Source: Paractinoplanes polyasparticus (lineage in GTDB: Bacteria > Actinomycetota > Actinomycetes > Mycobacteriales > Micromonosporaceae). Taken from it: a DNA stretch of 64,000 nt. This document shows, in pieces, positions 28,178 through 36,610 of the stretch. Position 1 is the stretch's first letter; every line of letters begins with the position of its first letter. The notes beneath the pieces were generated by a model. It had not been told where the DNA came from and did not search any database. It was given only the letters and a program-made list of their open reading frames with translations. The translations under genes and the position numbers were made by a program. Location: the NCBI RefSeq assembly GCF_019710575.1, contig NZ_JAHWFK010000023.1:124001-188000 (forward strand). The letters are read 5' to 3'.

Positions 28178-29431
28178 ATGCGGGTTGTCATCGTCGGTCA
28201 GGGATACGTGGGGCTGCCGCTGGCCGTCCGCGCGGCCCAGGTCGGGCACAGCGTCGTCGGCTTCGACGTCGACGACGAACGGATCAAGCGACTGGCCGCG
28301 GGCGAGTCCTACGTGGACGATGTCGCCTCGGCCGAGCTGCGCGAGCTGCTCGACGCGGGCACGTTCCAGCCCTCGTCCGACCCGCGGTCGTGCGCCGGGT
28401 TCGACGTCGCGGTCATCGCGGTGCCGACGCCGCTGCGCGAGGGCACGCCCGACCTCAAGTACATCGAGGAGTCGGCCCGTACGCTCGCCCGCTACCTGCG
28501 TCCCGGCGCGACCGTGGCCCTCGAGTCGACCACCTACCCGGGCACCACGACGGATCTGGTGGCCCCGCTGCTCGAGGAGGGCTCCGGCCTGATCGCGGGG
28601 GCCGACTTCTATCTGGGTTACAGCCCCGAGCGCATCGACCCCGGCAACCGGGAGTGGTCGCTGGCGACCACGCCCAAGGTGGTCTCCGGCATCAACCCGG
28701 CCTCGCTGGAACGGATCGACGCGTTCTACGCCTCGGTCGTCGACAAGACCGTGCCGGTCTCCGATCCCGCCGTGGCCGAGCTGGCCAAGCTGCTCGAGAA
28801 CACGTTCCGGCACGTGAACATCGCGCTCGTCAACGAACTGGCGGTGTTCGCGCACGCCCTCGGCATCGACGTCTGGGAGGCGATCGACGCCGCGTCCTCC
28901 AAGCCGTTCGGCTACCTGCGCTTCGTGCCCGGGCCCGGGGTGGGGGGCCACTGCCTGCCGATCGATCCGTCCTACCTGTCGTGGCGGGTACAGCGCACGC
29001 TCGGGCAGAGCTTCCGCTTCGTCGAGCTGGCCAACGACATCAACAACCACATGCCCGACTACGTCGTACGGCGGTTGGTGGCGGCCCTGAACGAGCGGCG
29101 CAAGCCGGTCAACGGCTCGACGATCCTGCTGCTCGGCCTGGCCTACAAGAAGAACAGCGGCGACGCCCGCGAGTCGCCGGCCCGCCGGGTTGCGTCGCTG
29201 CTGCTGGACATGGGCGCCGACGTCCGGGCCGCCGATCCCCACGTGGTGGAGGACGCGCAGGTCGACCGCCGCGTCACGCGGGTCGCCCTCACGGCCCAGC
29301 AGGTCGCCGACGCCGACGCCGTCGTGCTGCTCGCCGACCACGACCTGTTCGACCTCAGCCTCGTCGAGGACGCCGTCTACGTGCTCGACACCCGCCACCG
29401 CCTCACCGGACCGAACGTGGAGACGATGTGA
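28178..29431 (+). CDS. Nucleotide-sugar 6-dehydrogenase (UDP-Glc/UDP-GlcNAc/ManNAc type)
   Basis: NAD-dependent four-electron oxidation of a UDP-hexose or UDP-N-acetylhexosamine to its uronic acid. 417 residues. The Rossmann motif is VIVGQGYVGLPLAVRAA; the catalytic Cys is residue 259 in GVGGHCLPIDP; ESTTYPGTT and YSPERIDPGN are typical. The YSPERIDPGN and HCLPIDPSYLSW forms resemble the WbpA/WecC branch acting on N-acetylhexosamines more than plain UDP-glucose dehydrogenase. It follows the dehydratase by 9 bases and overlaps the next gene in GTGA. It implies an acidic sugar in the polymer. Confidence 0.9.
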   Translation: MRVVIVGQGYVGLPLAVRAAQVGHSVVGFDVDDERIKRLAAGESYVDDVASAELRELLDAGTFQPSSDPRSCAGFDVAVIAVPTPLREGTPDLKYIEESARTLARYLRPGATVALESTTYPGTTTDLVAPLLEEGSGLIAGADFYLGYSPERIDPGNREWSLATTPKVVSGINPASLERIDAFYASVVDKTVPVSDPAVAELAKLLENTFRHVNIALVNELAVFAHALGIDVWEAIDAASSKPFGYLRFVPGPGVGGHCLPIDPSYLSWRVQRTLGQSFRFVELANDINNHMPDYVVRRLVAALNERRKPVNGSTILLLGLAYKKNSGDARESPARRVASLLLDMGADVRAADPHVVEDAQVDRRVTRVALTAQQVADADAVVLLADHDLFDLSLVEDAVYVLDTRHRLTGPNVETM

Positions 29432-30126
29432 AGCTTCTCTGGGGTTTCTCGAATCAGCTGGCCGCCGCCGTCGCACTGATCCTGCTGTCGCCGGTGATCC
29501 TGGGCATCGCGCTCTGGATCCGGATCGCCGACGGCCCCGGCGTCCTGTTCGCGCAGGACCGCGCCGGCCTGCGCGGGCGGCCGTTCCGCATGCTCAAGTT
29601 CCGTTCGATGGTGCACGACTCGGTGGCGATGAGCGCCGAGCTCGGCATCGACGACCCGTTCGGCCTGGTCGAGAACGACCCGCGCATCACCCGGTGCGGC
29701 CGGTTCCTGCGCCGCACCTCCCTCGACGAACTGCCCCAGCTGCTCAACGTGCTGGCCGGCCGGATGCTGCTGGTCGGCCCCCGCCCCGACGTGCTGCCGC
29801 AGGTGGCGAACTACTCGCCGCTGGACGCCCGGCGCCTCGAGGTGAAGCCCGGCATCACCGGCTGGGCCCAGGTCAACGGCCGCGACGACATCGACTGGCC
29901 GCAACGGTTCATCCTCGACCGGTGGTACGTCGACAACTGGTCGCTCGCCCTCGACCTGCGCATCATTTGGCGCACCTTCGCCGACCTGCGCCGCGGCGAG
30001 CCACCCGTGCACGTCGACACCCTGAACATCGACCGGGCCCGTACGGGCGACGCGCCGCCCGTCCGACTGGGCATTCCCGCACCGCGCGAGGCCGAGCAGG
30101 CGCAGGACGCGCGGCGTGCGGCCTGA
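29428..30126 (+). CDS. Phosphoglycosyl transferase (bacterial sugar transferase)
   Basis: Starts the repeat unit by placing a sugar phosphate on undecaprenyl phosphate. 232 residues. One N-terminal membrane helix (LAAAVALILLSPVILGIALWI) is followed by the usual catalytic parts: FRMLKFRSMVHDS, RFLRRTSLDELPQLLNVL with the Asp-Glu pair, LVGPRPDVLP, and KPGITGWAQVNGRDD. Length fits the short, PglC-like class rather than the long WbaP class. GTG at 29428 overlaps the dehydrogenase stop. The last 20 residues are Ala/Arg rich and run into the next gene. Confidence 0.92.
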   Translation: MKLLWGFSNQLAAAVALILLSPVILGIALWIRIADGPGVLFAQDRAGLRGRPFRMLKFRSMVHDSVAMSAELGIDDPFGLVENDPRITRCGRFLRRTSLDELPQLLNVLAGRMLLVGPRPDVLPQVANYSPLDARRLEVKPGITGWAQVNGRDDIDWPQRFILDRWYVDNWSLALDLRIIWRTFADLRRGEPPVHVDTLNIDRARTGDAPPVRLGIPAPREAEQAQDARRAA

Positions 30127-31252
30127 GACCGGTTCTTTGCGACCCCAGCGCTCGCCGATGCAGCCGGATCCTGGTTCTCTCGTGCGGCCCTCTCCCGTGC
30201 CGTCCGAGATCGGCTCGGAGTTCCACTGGGATCCGGCTCTCCTGCGCGACGGTGAGCGGGGCGGCCACCTTCCGGGCGAGCTGTTCGCGGCCGGGCACGA
30301 GCTGTTCGCGACCGGCTGCGGGGCGATGAGCGCGCTGCTGCGCCGGCTGGCTCGACCCGGCCGGCTGCACGTGCCGTCGTACTTCTGCATGGGGGTGGCC
30401 GAGGCACTGGGCAAGGACATGCCGCTGGCCTGGTACCGCCACCTGCCCGACGGCCGCGGGCCGCGCTGGGAGACGGTGCGCGCCGATCCCGGCGACGTTG
30501 TGCTGGCCCAGAACCTGTTCGGACGCGAGGACGGCGCCGCCTGGCACGAGTGGATCGGCGCCCACCCGGACGTGACGGTGCTCGAGGACCACTCCCACGA
30601 CCCCTTCGGCCCGTGGGCGCGGAGCAGCACAGCGCCGTACGCCGTGGCCTCGCTTCGAAAAACGCTGCCCGTCCCCGACGGCGCCGTGCTGTGGTCGCCC
30701 CGCGGCCTCGAAGTTCCGCCCCCCAGCGGCCCCGCGAACGAGGGCAGCCAGCTGAAGCTGACCGCCATGCTGTTGAAGGCCGCGTGGCGGGACGGCCGCC
30801 CGATCCCCAAGGAAACGTTCCGCGCCCTCCAGCAGCAGGGCGAGCAGGCGCTGCTGGGCAGCGACGCCCCACCCGGCCCCTTCACCACCACCGTGCTGCC
30901 CCTGCTCGACATCCCGGGCATCCGTGCGACGGCCGGCCACAACGCCCGAGCCCTGGAAACTCTCCTCCGCCTTCCGGCTTGCGCACCCCCGACCGGCGGT
31001 GTGCCGTTCCGCGTTCAACTGGTCAGCCCCACCGAGGCCTCGCGGGACGCCTTGCTGGCCCACCTGGCGGCCGACGGCATTTTCGCGCCCGTGCACTGGC
31101 GGCAGGACCGCGACGGCTTCTGGAGCGGCGACGACGAGGCCGCCGACCTGGCCGCCCGCATCCTGACGCTGCCGGCGGACCACCGCTGCGGCCCGGCCGA
31201 CCTGCACCGCCTGGCCGCGGCCGTCCGAGAAAGTGCCGGGCCGTCTGACTGA
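30116..31252 (+). CDS. Divergent DegT/DnrJ-like PLP-fold protein
   Basis: A 378-residue protein with the outline of a DegT-type aminotransferase but strongly changed motifs. TVLEDHSHDPFGPW stands where DegT proteins have the PLP-binding EDAAQAHGA-like turn, and VASLRKTLPVPDGAVLW holds a Lys where the PLP lysine is expected. The N-terminal substrate part (GCGAMSALLRRLARPGRLHVPSYF) also fits. Function is uncertain: a sugar aminotransferase or dehydratase relative. It overlaps the sugar transferase gene by 11 bases; ATG at 30158 is another possible start. Its last codons run into a 21-bp tandem repeat. Confidence 0.6.
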   Translation: MRPETGSLRPQRSPMQPDPGSLVRPSPVPSEIGSEFHWDPALLRDGERGGHLPGELFAAGHELFATGCGAMSALLRRLARPGRLHVPSYFCMGVAEALGKDMPLAWYRHLPDGRGPRWETVRADPGDVVLAQNLFGREDGAAWHEWIGAHPDVTVLEDHSHDPFGPWARSSTAPYAVASLRKTLPVPDGAVLWSPRGLEVPPPSGPANEGSQLKLTAMLLKAAWRDGRPIPKETFRALQQQGEQALLGSDAPPGPFTTTVLPLLDIPGIRATAGHNARALETLLRLPACAPPTGGVPFRVQLVSPTEASRDALLAHLAADGIFAPVHWRQDRDGFWSGDDEAADLAARILTLPADHRCGPADLHRLAAAVRESAGPSD

Positions 31253-31354
31253 GCGCTGCGGTCGTCCGAGTGAGCGCTGCGGCCGTTTGACTGAGCGCTG
31301 CGGCCATCCGAGTGAGCGCCGGGGCCGTTTGAGAGCGCCGAGGCCGTCCGTGTG
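31229..31354. repeat. 21-bp tandem repeat, about five to six copies, at the DegT-like gene end
   Basis: Copies starting at 31250, 31271, 31292 and 31313 read TGAGCGCTGCGGCCGTTTGAC with small changes; weaker copies flank them at 31229 and 31334. The stop codon of the DegT-like gene (31250-31252) is the first TGA of the array. The array fills nearly the whole space before the acetyltransferase gene at 31390. Confidence 0.88.
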
Positions 31355-31389
31355 AAGATCGGATTGAGCGACGGGGAAGGGAGCTCTCG

Positions 31390-31956
31390 ATGTCTGATCT
31401 GGACGGCTACGCCACGTCATTGTTCAACGGCCGGCACGTGCGGTTACGCGCGCTGCGGGACGACGACCTGCCGCAACTGGCGCAGTGGTGGAACGAGCCC
31501 GAAACCATGGTGCTACAGCAACACCGTTTGGTGCCCGGCCCGGTCGGCGGTCTCGAGGAGATGTTCCGGAACTGGAGCGCCAACAAGGACGAGAACGGCG
31601 TGGGCTTCAGCGTCGAGACGCACGAGGGCGAGCTGGTCGGCCACCTCACCCTGTGGGGTCTCAAGCCGCGAACCAGGATCGCCACGCTGGCCATCATCAT
31701 CGGCTCGCCGCACACCGGCCGCGGCTACGGCACCGACGCTGTCCGGCTGGCCGTGCGCTACGCGTTCGAGGAACTCGCCGCCAACAAGGTCGAGCTGCAG
31801 GTCTGGGCGTTCAACGACCGGGCCGTCCACGTCTACGAGAAGGCCGGCTTCCGCCAGGAGGGCCGCCGCCGCGCCGCTGCGTACCACCGCTCGGCCTTCC
31901 ACGACGAGATCCTGATGGGCATCCTGCGCGACGAGTACGAGCGCGCCGCCGGCTGA
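31390..31956 (+). CDS. GNAT acetyltransferase, RimJ/RimL type
   Basis: A 188-residue acetyltransferase. The acetyl-CoA loop is IIIGSPHTGRGYGTDAVRLAV and the end AFNDRAVHVYEKAGFRQEGRRR is typical of the RimJ/RimL and PseH-like branch. Given the dehydratase and aminotransferase in this locus, it could N-acetylate a 4-amino sugar, but a protein or antibiotic substrate is equally possible. GGGAAGGGA precedes the ATG at 31390. A tandem repeat lies between it and the upstream gene, so cotranscription is uncertain. Confidence 0.8.
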   Translation: MSDLDGYATSLFNGRHVRLRALRDDDLPQLAQWWNEPETMVLQQHRLVPGPVGGLEEMFRNWSANKDENGVGFSVETHEGELVGHLTLWGLKPRTRIATLAIIIGSPHTGRGYGTDAVRLAVRYAFEELAANKVELQVWAFNDRAVHVYEKAGFRQEGRRRAAAYHRSAFHDEILMGILRDEYERAAG

Positions 31957-31961
31957 CGACC

Positions 31962-31989
31962 GGCCTGCCGGCGCCGGCGCCGGCAGGCC
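31962..31989. terminator. 28-bp perfect palindrome between convergent genes
   Basis: GGCCTGCCGGCG (31962-31973), CCGG, and CGCCGGCAGGCC (31978-31989) form one uninterrupted dyad, lying 5 bases after the acetyltransferase stop and touching the amidase stop. No T run follows in either direction, as is common for GC-rich actinobacterial terminators. Its tail-to-tail position suggests it ends transcription from both sides, and so separates the two exopolysaccharide units. Confidence 0.65.
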
Positions 31990-33077
31990 TACTCGAAGGC
32001 CAGGCCGGTCGCACAGAGCAGCTCTTCGCCGTGCATCGGCCCGACGAGTTGCAGGCTGACCGGCACCGGCCCGGCCGACGGCACCGGCATCGACAGGGCG
32101 GGCACGCCGGCCAGGTTGAACGGCGCGGTCAGCTGGGTGAGCGGAAACCGCGCGAAGTCGCTCAGCAACGGCGGTTCGGCGACGAGGGTCGGCAGAGCCA
32201 GCACGTCCACCTCGTCCAGCATCGCGTTCACTTCCGCCTGCCAAGCCGCGCGGGCGGCCAGCGCTTCACTCAGCCGGCCCGGGGCGATGTCACGTCCCGC
32301 GTGCAGCGCGCCGTTGACGAACTCACCCACCCCGTCGGCGTCCAGCAGCGGGTGGTGGGCCCGCCACAGCTCGCCCAGGATGATCGCCTCCAGCGCCTCG
32401 TAGGTGTCGTCCCAACCCGGCAACCGCACCTCGCGGACGACCATCCCCGACACCTTCAGCGCACGGTCGATCGCCTCTTCCACCGCGCGGCCGACCCCCT
32501 TGACCCGGAGCCGTCCGACCACCCGGGCCGGAGCCGGCAGATCCGCCCACGCCGGATCGAGCAGCCGCATCCCAGCGACGACCCCGGCCACGTCGCGCGC
32601 GATCGGCCCGACGACATCCAGGCTGGGCGCCAGCGGCCACACCCCGTCGACCGGCACCCGCCCCAAGGTCGTCTTGAGCCCCACGATCCCGCAGCAGGCG
32701 GCCGGAATCCGCACCGACCCTCCGGTGTCGGTGCCCAGCCCCACATCCGCCTGGCCGGTGGCCACCGCGACCGCCGACCCACTCGACGACCCACCCGGAA
32801 TCCGCTCCGGCGCCAGCGGATTCACCGGGGTGCCGAAAACCGCGTTGTCCCCCACCGGACTGACACACATCTCGGTCAACGTGGTCTTGCCGACGATGGA
32901 CGCCCCCGCCCGCACCCCGGCCAGGCATCCGGCATCACGCGCCGCGACGACCCCCGCGTCCCGCACCGCAACACATCCGGCAGTCGTGACGACCCCGGCC
33001 ACATCAATCGCGTCCTTGACCGCGACGCGCAGTCCCGGCCCCTCCGGCAGAGGAACGCGCATGACCCAGACCGACAT
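31989..33077 (-). CDS. Amidase-signature family hydrolase
   Basis: A 362-residue enzyme with the Ser-cisSer-Lys triad of the amidase-signature family: Lys in LRVAVKDAIDVAG, the glycine/serine stretch PGGSSSGSAVAVATG, and the nucleophile Ser in GTDTGGSVRIPAACCG. It hydrolyses some amide or ester; the substrate is unknown. It is shorter than GatA (about 480) and lacks its tRNA-amidotransferase context. ATG at 33077 is used, and ATG at 33062 is possible; neither has a good binding site. Confidence 0.85.
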   Translation of the reverse strand: MSVWVMRVPLPEGPGLRVAVKDAIDVAGVVTTAGCVAVRDAGVVAARDAGCLAGVRAGASIVGKTTLTEMCVSPVGDNAVFGTPVNPLAPERIPGGSSSGSAVAVATGQADVGLGTDTGGSVRIPAACCGIVGLKTTLGRVPVDGVWPLAPSLDVVGPIARDVAGVVAGMRLLDPAWADLPAPARVVGRLRVKGVGRAVEEAIDRALKVSGMVVREVRLPGWDDTYEALEAIILGELWRAHHPLLDADGVGEFVNGALHAGRDIAPGRLSEALAARAAWQAEVNAMLDEVDVLALPTLVAEPPLLSDFARFPLTQLTAPFNLAGVPALSMPVPSAGPVPVSLQLVGPMHGEELLCATGLAFE

Positions 33078-33107
33078 CCGGCGACCATACTTGGCGCCCC
33101 CGCAGCC

Positions 33108-34031
33108 TCACGCCCCGGAACGGTGGTCCGCGACCCCGGCCAGAAGCACGTACTCGCTGTCCGCGCTACGGCGGTCCGTCAACAGCGAGTAGCCGGCATC
33201 CTCCACCATCTCGCCCAGCTCATCCGGCGACCGATGGTAATAGCGCCAGAGCAGGACGCGACTCCCGGCCGCCAAGGCGAGCCGCCCGGCGACCGTCACC
33301 GAGGCGGTCAGCCGGATCCGTAGATACCGCTGCCGGGTTGTGCCGTCAAAGCCGATCTCGGGCTCGTAACATTCGCGCGACACCCCCAGCCGATCCAGCA
33401 TCAGGCGGTACCGCTCGGGGATGTTCTCGCCTTTCTCGCTCTCGCCGAACCGGAAGAACGTACGGTTGGCGACCGTGTCGGTACGTGCCACGAGGGTGAT
33501 GACGTCCGCCACCTGGCGCGCATGCCGGAGGACAGCAACCGGATCCGCGAAGTTCAGCAGCGTGCCGCCGACGATGAGCACCAGTGTGGACGGTCCCTTC
33601 AGGTCGGCGAGGGGGCCGGACGAGAAGTCGCGGCGGTGGAACTCCAAGGGCGTGCCAGGCCCGAGCCAGGTCCTGAGGTTGGCCTCCGCGATGGCGAGCA
33701 TCTCGCCGCTGTTGTCGACGCCGACGTAGCGTTCGAGTCGGCCCGTCGCCCGGAGCCGCTCCACCAGGCCACGGACGGGCATGGCGTTGCCGGGGCCCAG
33801 GTCGACGACCCGCACCGGGCCGCTCAGCGCCCCGCCCAGAGTGCTGTGCGCATCGGCCAGCAGGCCCAGCGTCGCGTGCAGGATGTTGGCCGAGCCCTCG
33901 CTCTGCTGCCACGTCACGAACCTGTCCCAGGTGGCCGCCCCCTCGCCCAGGTACGAGTACCGCGCATCGATCTCACCCGTTGCCGCCAGGTGGGTCGCGA
34001 TGTCGTCGAGTTCTTCCGCGGTGAAACTCAT
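33108..34031 (-). CDS. SAM-dependent methyltransferase, EgtD-like
   Basis: A 307-residue class I methyltransferase. The SAM site is RVVDLGPGNAMPVRGLVERL with YVGVDNSGEMLAIAEANL as the acidic loop. The segment STLVLIVGGTLLNFADP resembles the family of histidine-specific methyltransferases (EgtD, Methyltransf_33), but no EgtB or other ergothioneine genes are near. ATG at 34031 is favoured because GAGGTGG precedes it. Substrate unknown. Confidence 0.7.
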   Translation of the reverse strand: MSFTAEELDDIATHLAATGEIDARYSYLGEGAATWDRFVTWQQSEGSANILHATLGLLADAHSTLGGALSGPVRVVDLGPGNAMPVRGLVERLRATGRLERYVGVDNSGEMLAIAEANLRTWLGPGTPLEFHRRDFSSGPLADLKGPSTLVLIVGGTLLNFADPVAVLRHARQVADVITLVARTDTVANRTFFRFGESEKGENIPERYRLMLDRLGVSRECYEPEIGFDGTTRQRYLRIRLTASVTVAGRLALAAGSRVLLWRYYHRSPDELGEMVEDAGYSLLTDRRSADSEYVLLAGVADHRSGA

Positions 34032-34067
34032 GGCTGCCACCTCTACGGGGTTGGTGGGACGGCGCCT

Positions 34068-34271
34068 TCAGGAGTCGAGGGCCAGGCGCCATTCGCTGCG
34101 CGGAAGGACGGCGAAGCGGGCGTTCTCGGGGCGTGGGTGGCCGAGGGCCTCTTCGATGGCCTTGGCTCGGCTACTGCGGGCCGGCAGTCCGGGGTGTCGG
34201 GGCACCTCGGCGACCAGTTGCCAGGTGTTGTCGGCTGTCTCGCGCAGGACGATGTAGGCGGGCTGAGTCAT
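34068..34271 (-). CDS. Small hypothetical protein
   Basis: A 67-residue protein of unknown function. The sequence YIVLRETADNTWQLVAEVPRHPG and RSSRAKAIEEALGH looks like a small alpha/beta fold similar to short HicB-like or ribosome-associated proteins, but I cannot place it. GGAGAC precedes the ATG at 34271. It is read in the same direction as the methyltransferase 36 bases downstream and as the long operon upstream, from which it is 93 bases apart. Confidence 0.5.
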   Translation of the reverse strand: MTQPAYIVLRETADNTWQLVAEVPRHPGLPARSSRAKAIEEALGHPRPENARFAVLPRSEWRLALDS

Positions 34272-34364
34272 GTCTCCATGCCATCAGCGGGCGGGAGCGC
34301 CCGCCGGCTCGGGGCGGAGCCGGCGGGCGGTGGGAACCGCTGGTTCAGCGGCGATGCGGGCGGA

Positions 34365-35369
34365 TCAGCGGTATGGAGGGAAGCGGCCGGTCAGGGCATC
34401 GGGAGTGGGGGTGCCGGCCAGCTTTTCGTACGCCCGCGGGTCGGCGATGACGCGCCAGGTGTGGAAGGACTGGCGGCCGGCGGCGAACTGGGACTTGTAG
34501 CGGAAGAGGGAATCGGCTGCGCCGCCGACGCCGCCGCCCAGGTGGTAGACCGTGTTGCCGCGGGCGCGGCCCCACGTTCGTACCTCGTGGTAGAGCAGTT
34601 TGTCGGCGTAGTGGACGGGGGCGTCGGCGGTGGACTGCAGATGGGTGTGCATCATGCCGCCGTACTCGAAGAAGAGGTTGCCTCCGAGCACCCGGCCGTC
34701 GAGCACTGCGACCGCGAGGTGGACATGGTCGCGCAGGGCGGTGCGCAACCGGTCGAAGAACGCGGGGCTGAAGAAGTAGAACTCGGACGCGCGGACGCGG
34801 TGCATCGTGGCGTGGTAGGTCTCGATCCACGCGCCGAACAGCGACCAGTCGTCGAACACGACTTCCACGCCGGCCCGCTTGGCCTTGTTGATCTGGTTGC
34901 GGTGGCTGCGGTGGGTCTGCGACCAGATCTCGTCCGGGGTGAGCGTCAGGTCGATCGACACCGTGTCACCGTGATTGACCAGCGTTCCCGCCGTTTCCAG
35001 GGCGGACGGGAACAGGGGTAGCAGGGGGTGCAGGCGGGCGAAGACGGTCACCACTGAATGCGTGCAGAGCAGTTCGGTCATCGCGCCGGCCGCGCGTGAC
35101 CAGAAGGCAGCGTCGTCGCTGCCGACGGGGCCGGGATATCCGTACGGGGAGGTCGCGTCCTGCAGGTCGGTGTCGGGAACCGGCCTCAGCAGCAGGGGGA
35201 CCAGCAGGACGCGTCCCGCCTCGGAGTATCGGAAAGCCACCGGAGTGCCGCCGGTCAGGCCGGCGTCGAGCCGCACGTAATCGGGAACGTGGTAGATGTC
35301 GTGCCGGACCCGGCTCAGCGCCTCCGTCCATGCCGGGTCCTGGGGTGACAGCAGTGCGGCATCGGCCAT
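34365..35369 (-). CDS. FemAB-like GNAT transferase, paralogue 1
   Basis: A 334-residue protein of the GNAT_FemAB (acetyltransferase 6) type, a fold that moves acyl or aminoacyl groups. Marks are YGYPGPVGS, a basic helix SHRNQINKAKRAGVEVVFDD, RASEFYFFSPAFF, and the C-terminal YADKLLYHEVRTWGR with VYHLGGGVGG. It ends in FPPYR, exactly as paralogue 2 at 36611, from which it is separated only by an FAD monooxygenase gene. GGGAGG precedes the ATG at 35369. Last gene of the right exopolysaccharide operon. The group transferred is unknown. Confidence 0.78.
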   Translation of the reverse strand: MADAALLSPQDPAWTEALSRVRHDIYHVPDYVRLDAGLTGGTPVAFRYSEAGRVLLVPLLLRPVPDTDLQDATSPYGYPGPVGSDDAAFWSRAAGAMTELLCTHSVVTVFARLHPLLPLFPSALETAGTLVNHGDTVSIDLTLTPDEIWSQTHRSHRNQINKAKRAGVEVVFDDWSLFGAWIETYHATMHRVRASEFYFFSPAFFDRLRTALRDHVHLAVAVLDGRVLGGNLFFEYGGMMHTHLQSTADAPVHYADKLLYHEVRTWGRARGNTVYHLGGGVGGAADSLFRYKSQFAAGRQSFHTWRVIADPRAYEKLAGTPTPDALTGRFPPYR

Positions 35370-35371
35370 AG

Positions 35372-36601
35372 TCAACCTCCCGTGGGTAGGGGCGCCGCCC
35401 GGGCGGGCGGCGCGGTCGGGGCGACGCCGGGGCGGCGGCGGGCCCTGGTCCATCGGCGTGCGCTCAACGCCCGGCGGAGCAGGGCGCGAGGCACCGCCTG
35501 CTGCGTACCACGGTGCAGCAGGTAACGCCACAGTGGATACTCGCCGCGGCGGTCGGAGAGCGCGTACGAGAATCGGATCGACGGCAGGCCGGCGTAGTCG
35601 GGCAGCCGCTCGAACCATTCGCTGCTGGCCAGCGCGGCCCGTTGCAGGGGCGCCAGGGCGGCGCGGCGGCGGTGCTCGTACTTCTCGAGGGCCGGGGCCA
35701 GTTCACCGCCGGCGGCCAGCGCGTCGGCCAGCGCCATCGCATCCTGCATGGCCAGCTTGGTGCCCGAGCCGATGGCGAAGTGGGTGGTGTGCGCGGCGTC
35801 GCCCATCAGCACCACGTTGCCGTTGTCCCAGCGCTCGTTGGTGACCCGGCGGAAGTTCATCCAGCCGGTGCCGCCGGAGTTGGCCCGCTGGTCGACCAGC
35901 CGCTGCCCGTCCAGGTGGGCAGCGAAGATCTTCTCCAGGCGGGCGCAGCCCTCGGCGGCGTCGAGCCGGTCGAGTTCGAGCCCGGCCCACGTCGCGGGCG
36001 TGCACTCGACGATGAACGTGCTCGTCCGGTCGTCGAACGGGTAGGCGTGGAACCATATCCACCCGGCGGGGGAGCGCTCGAAGCCGAACGTGAACGTGCG
36101 GAAGACGTGCGACGTGCCCAGCCAAATGTACTTGTTGCCGCCCATGGCAACAGAGGTGCCGAAGTGTCCCGAGTCAACCGATCGCAGAGTGCTCCCGGCG
36201 CCATCAGCCGCCACGACAAGATCCGATGGCGGGATGTCCGAAATGTCAGTGGACCATCGCACATCCACACCCAAGGACAGCGCCCGCGACTCCAAGATGG
36301 ACAGCAACTCGTGCCGCCCCAGACTGAAGCCATAACCCGCGAGATGGGTGACTGATTTACCGGTCGCCCGCACCTCGTACTCGTCCCACTGGCAGGCGGC
36401 GTCCCAGATCTGCCGCGCGCTCACCGGGTCGTAGGCGTACAGGTCGTCGAGCAGGTCGTCCCAGAACACCACGCCCCACCCGTACGTGACGCCGCGTGGG
36501 TTGCGTTCCAGCACGGTGACCTCGTGCGTCGGGTCGGCCAGCTTGGCCAGCACCGCGAAGTACAGTCCGGCGGGCCCGCCACCGACACAAGTGATCCGCA
36601 T
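35372..36601 (-). CDS. FAD-dependent aromatic-type monooxygenase
   Basis: A 409-residue flavin monooxygenase of the FAD_binding_3 class. The FAD Rossmann motif is ITCVGGGPAGLYFAVLAKL; the mid-domain DG motif is DLVVAADGAGSTLRS; and the flavin site is VLMGDAAHTTHFAIGSGTKLA. Its opening (GGGPAGLYFA, VTYGWGVVFWDDLL) is like the salicylyl-CoA 5-hydroxylase group. The last 40 residues are Arg/Pro/Ala rich. It sits between two FemAB-like paralogues within the exopolysaccharide operon, 9 bases after one and 2 bases before the other, so a shared modification step is inferred. Confidence 0.85.
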   Translation of the reverse strand: MRITCVGGGPAGLYFAVLAKLADPTHEVTVLERNPRGVTYGWGVVFWDDLLDDLYAYDPVSARQIWDAACQWDEYEVRATGKSVTHLAGYGFSLGRHELLSILESRALSLGVDVRWSTDISDIPPSDLVVAADGAGSTLRSVDSGHFGTSVAMGGNKYIWLGTSHVFRTFTFGFERSPAGWIWFHAYPFDDRTSTFIVECTPATWAGLELDRLDAAEGCARLEKIFAAHLDGQRLVDQRANSGGTGWMNFRRVTNERWDNGNVVLMGDAAHTTHFAIGSGTKLAMQDAMALADALAAGGELAPALEKYEHRRRAALAPLQRAALASSEWFERLPDYAGLPSIRFSYALSDRRGEYPLWRYLLHRGTQQAVPRALLRRALSARRWTRARRRPGVAPTAPPARAAPLPTGG

Positions 36602-36610
36602 GGCTCGCTC

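Noticed and set aside
26753..29476. Long minus-strand open frame (907 codons) over the dehydratase and dehydrogenase genes
   Set aside because: Antisense to two well-supported enzymes and of low-complexity composition; a GC-bias shadow.
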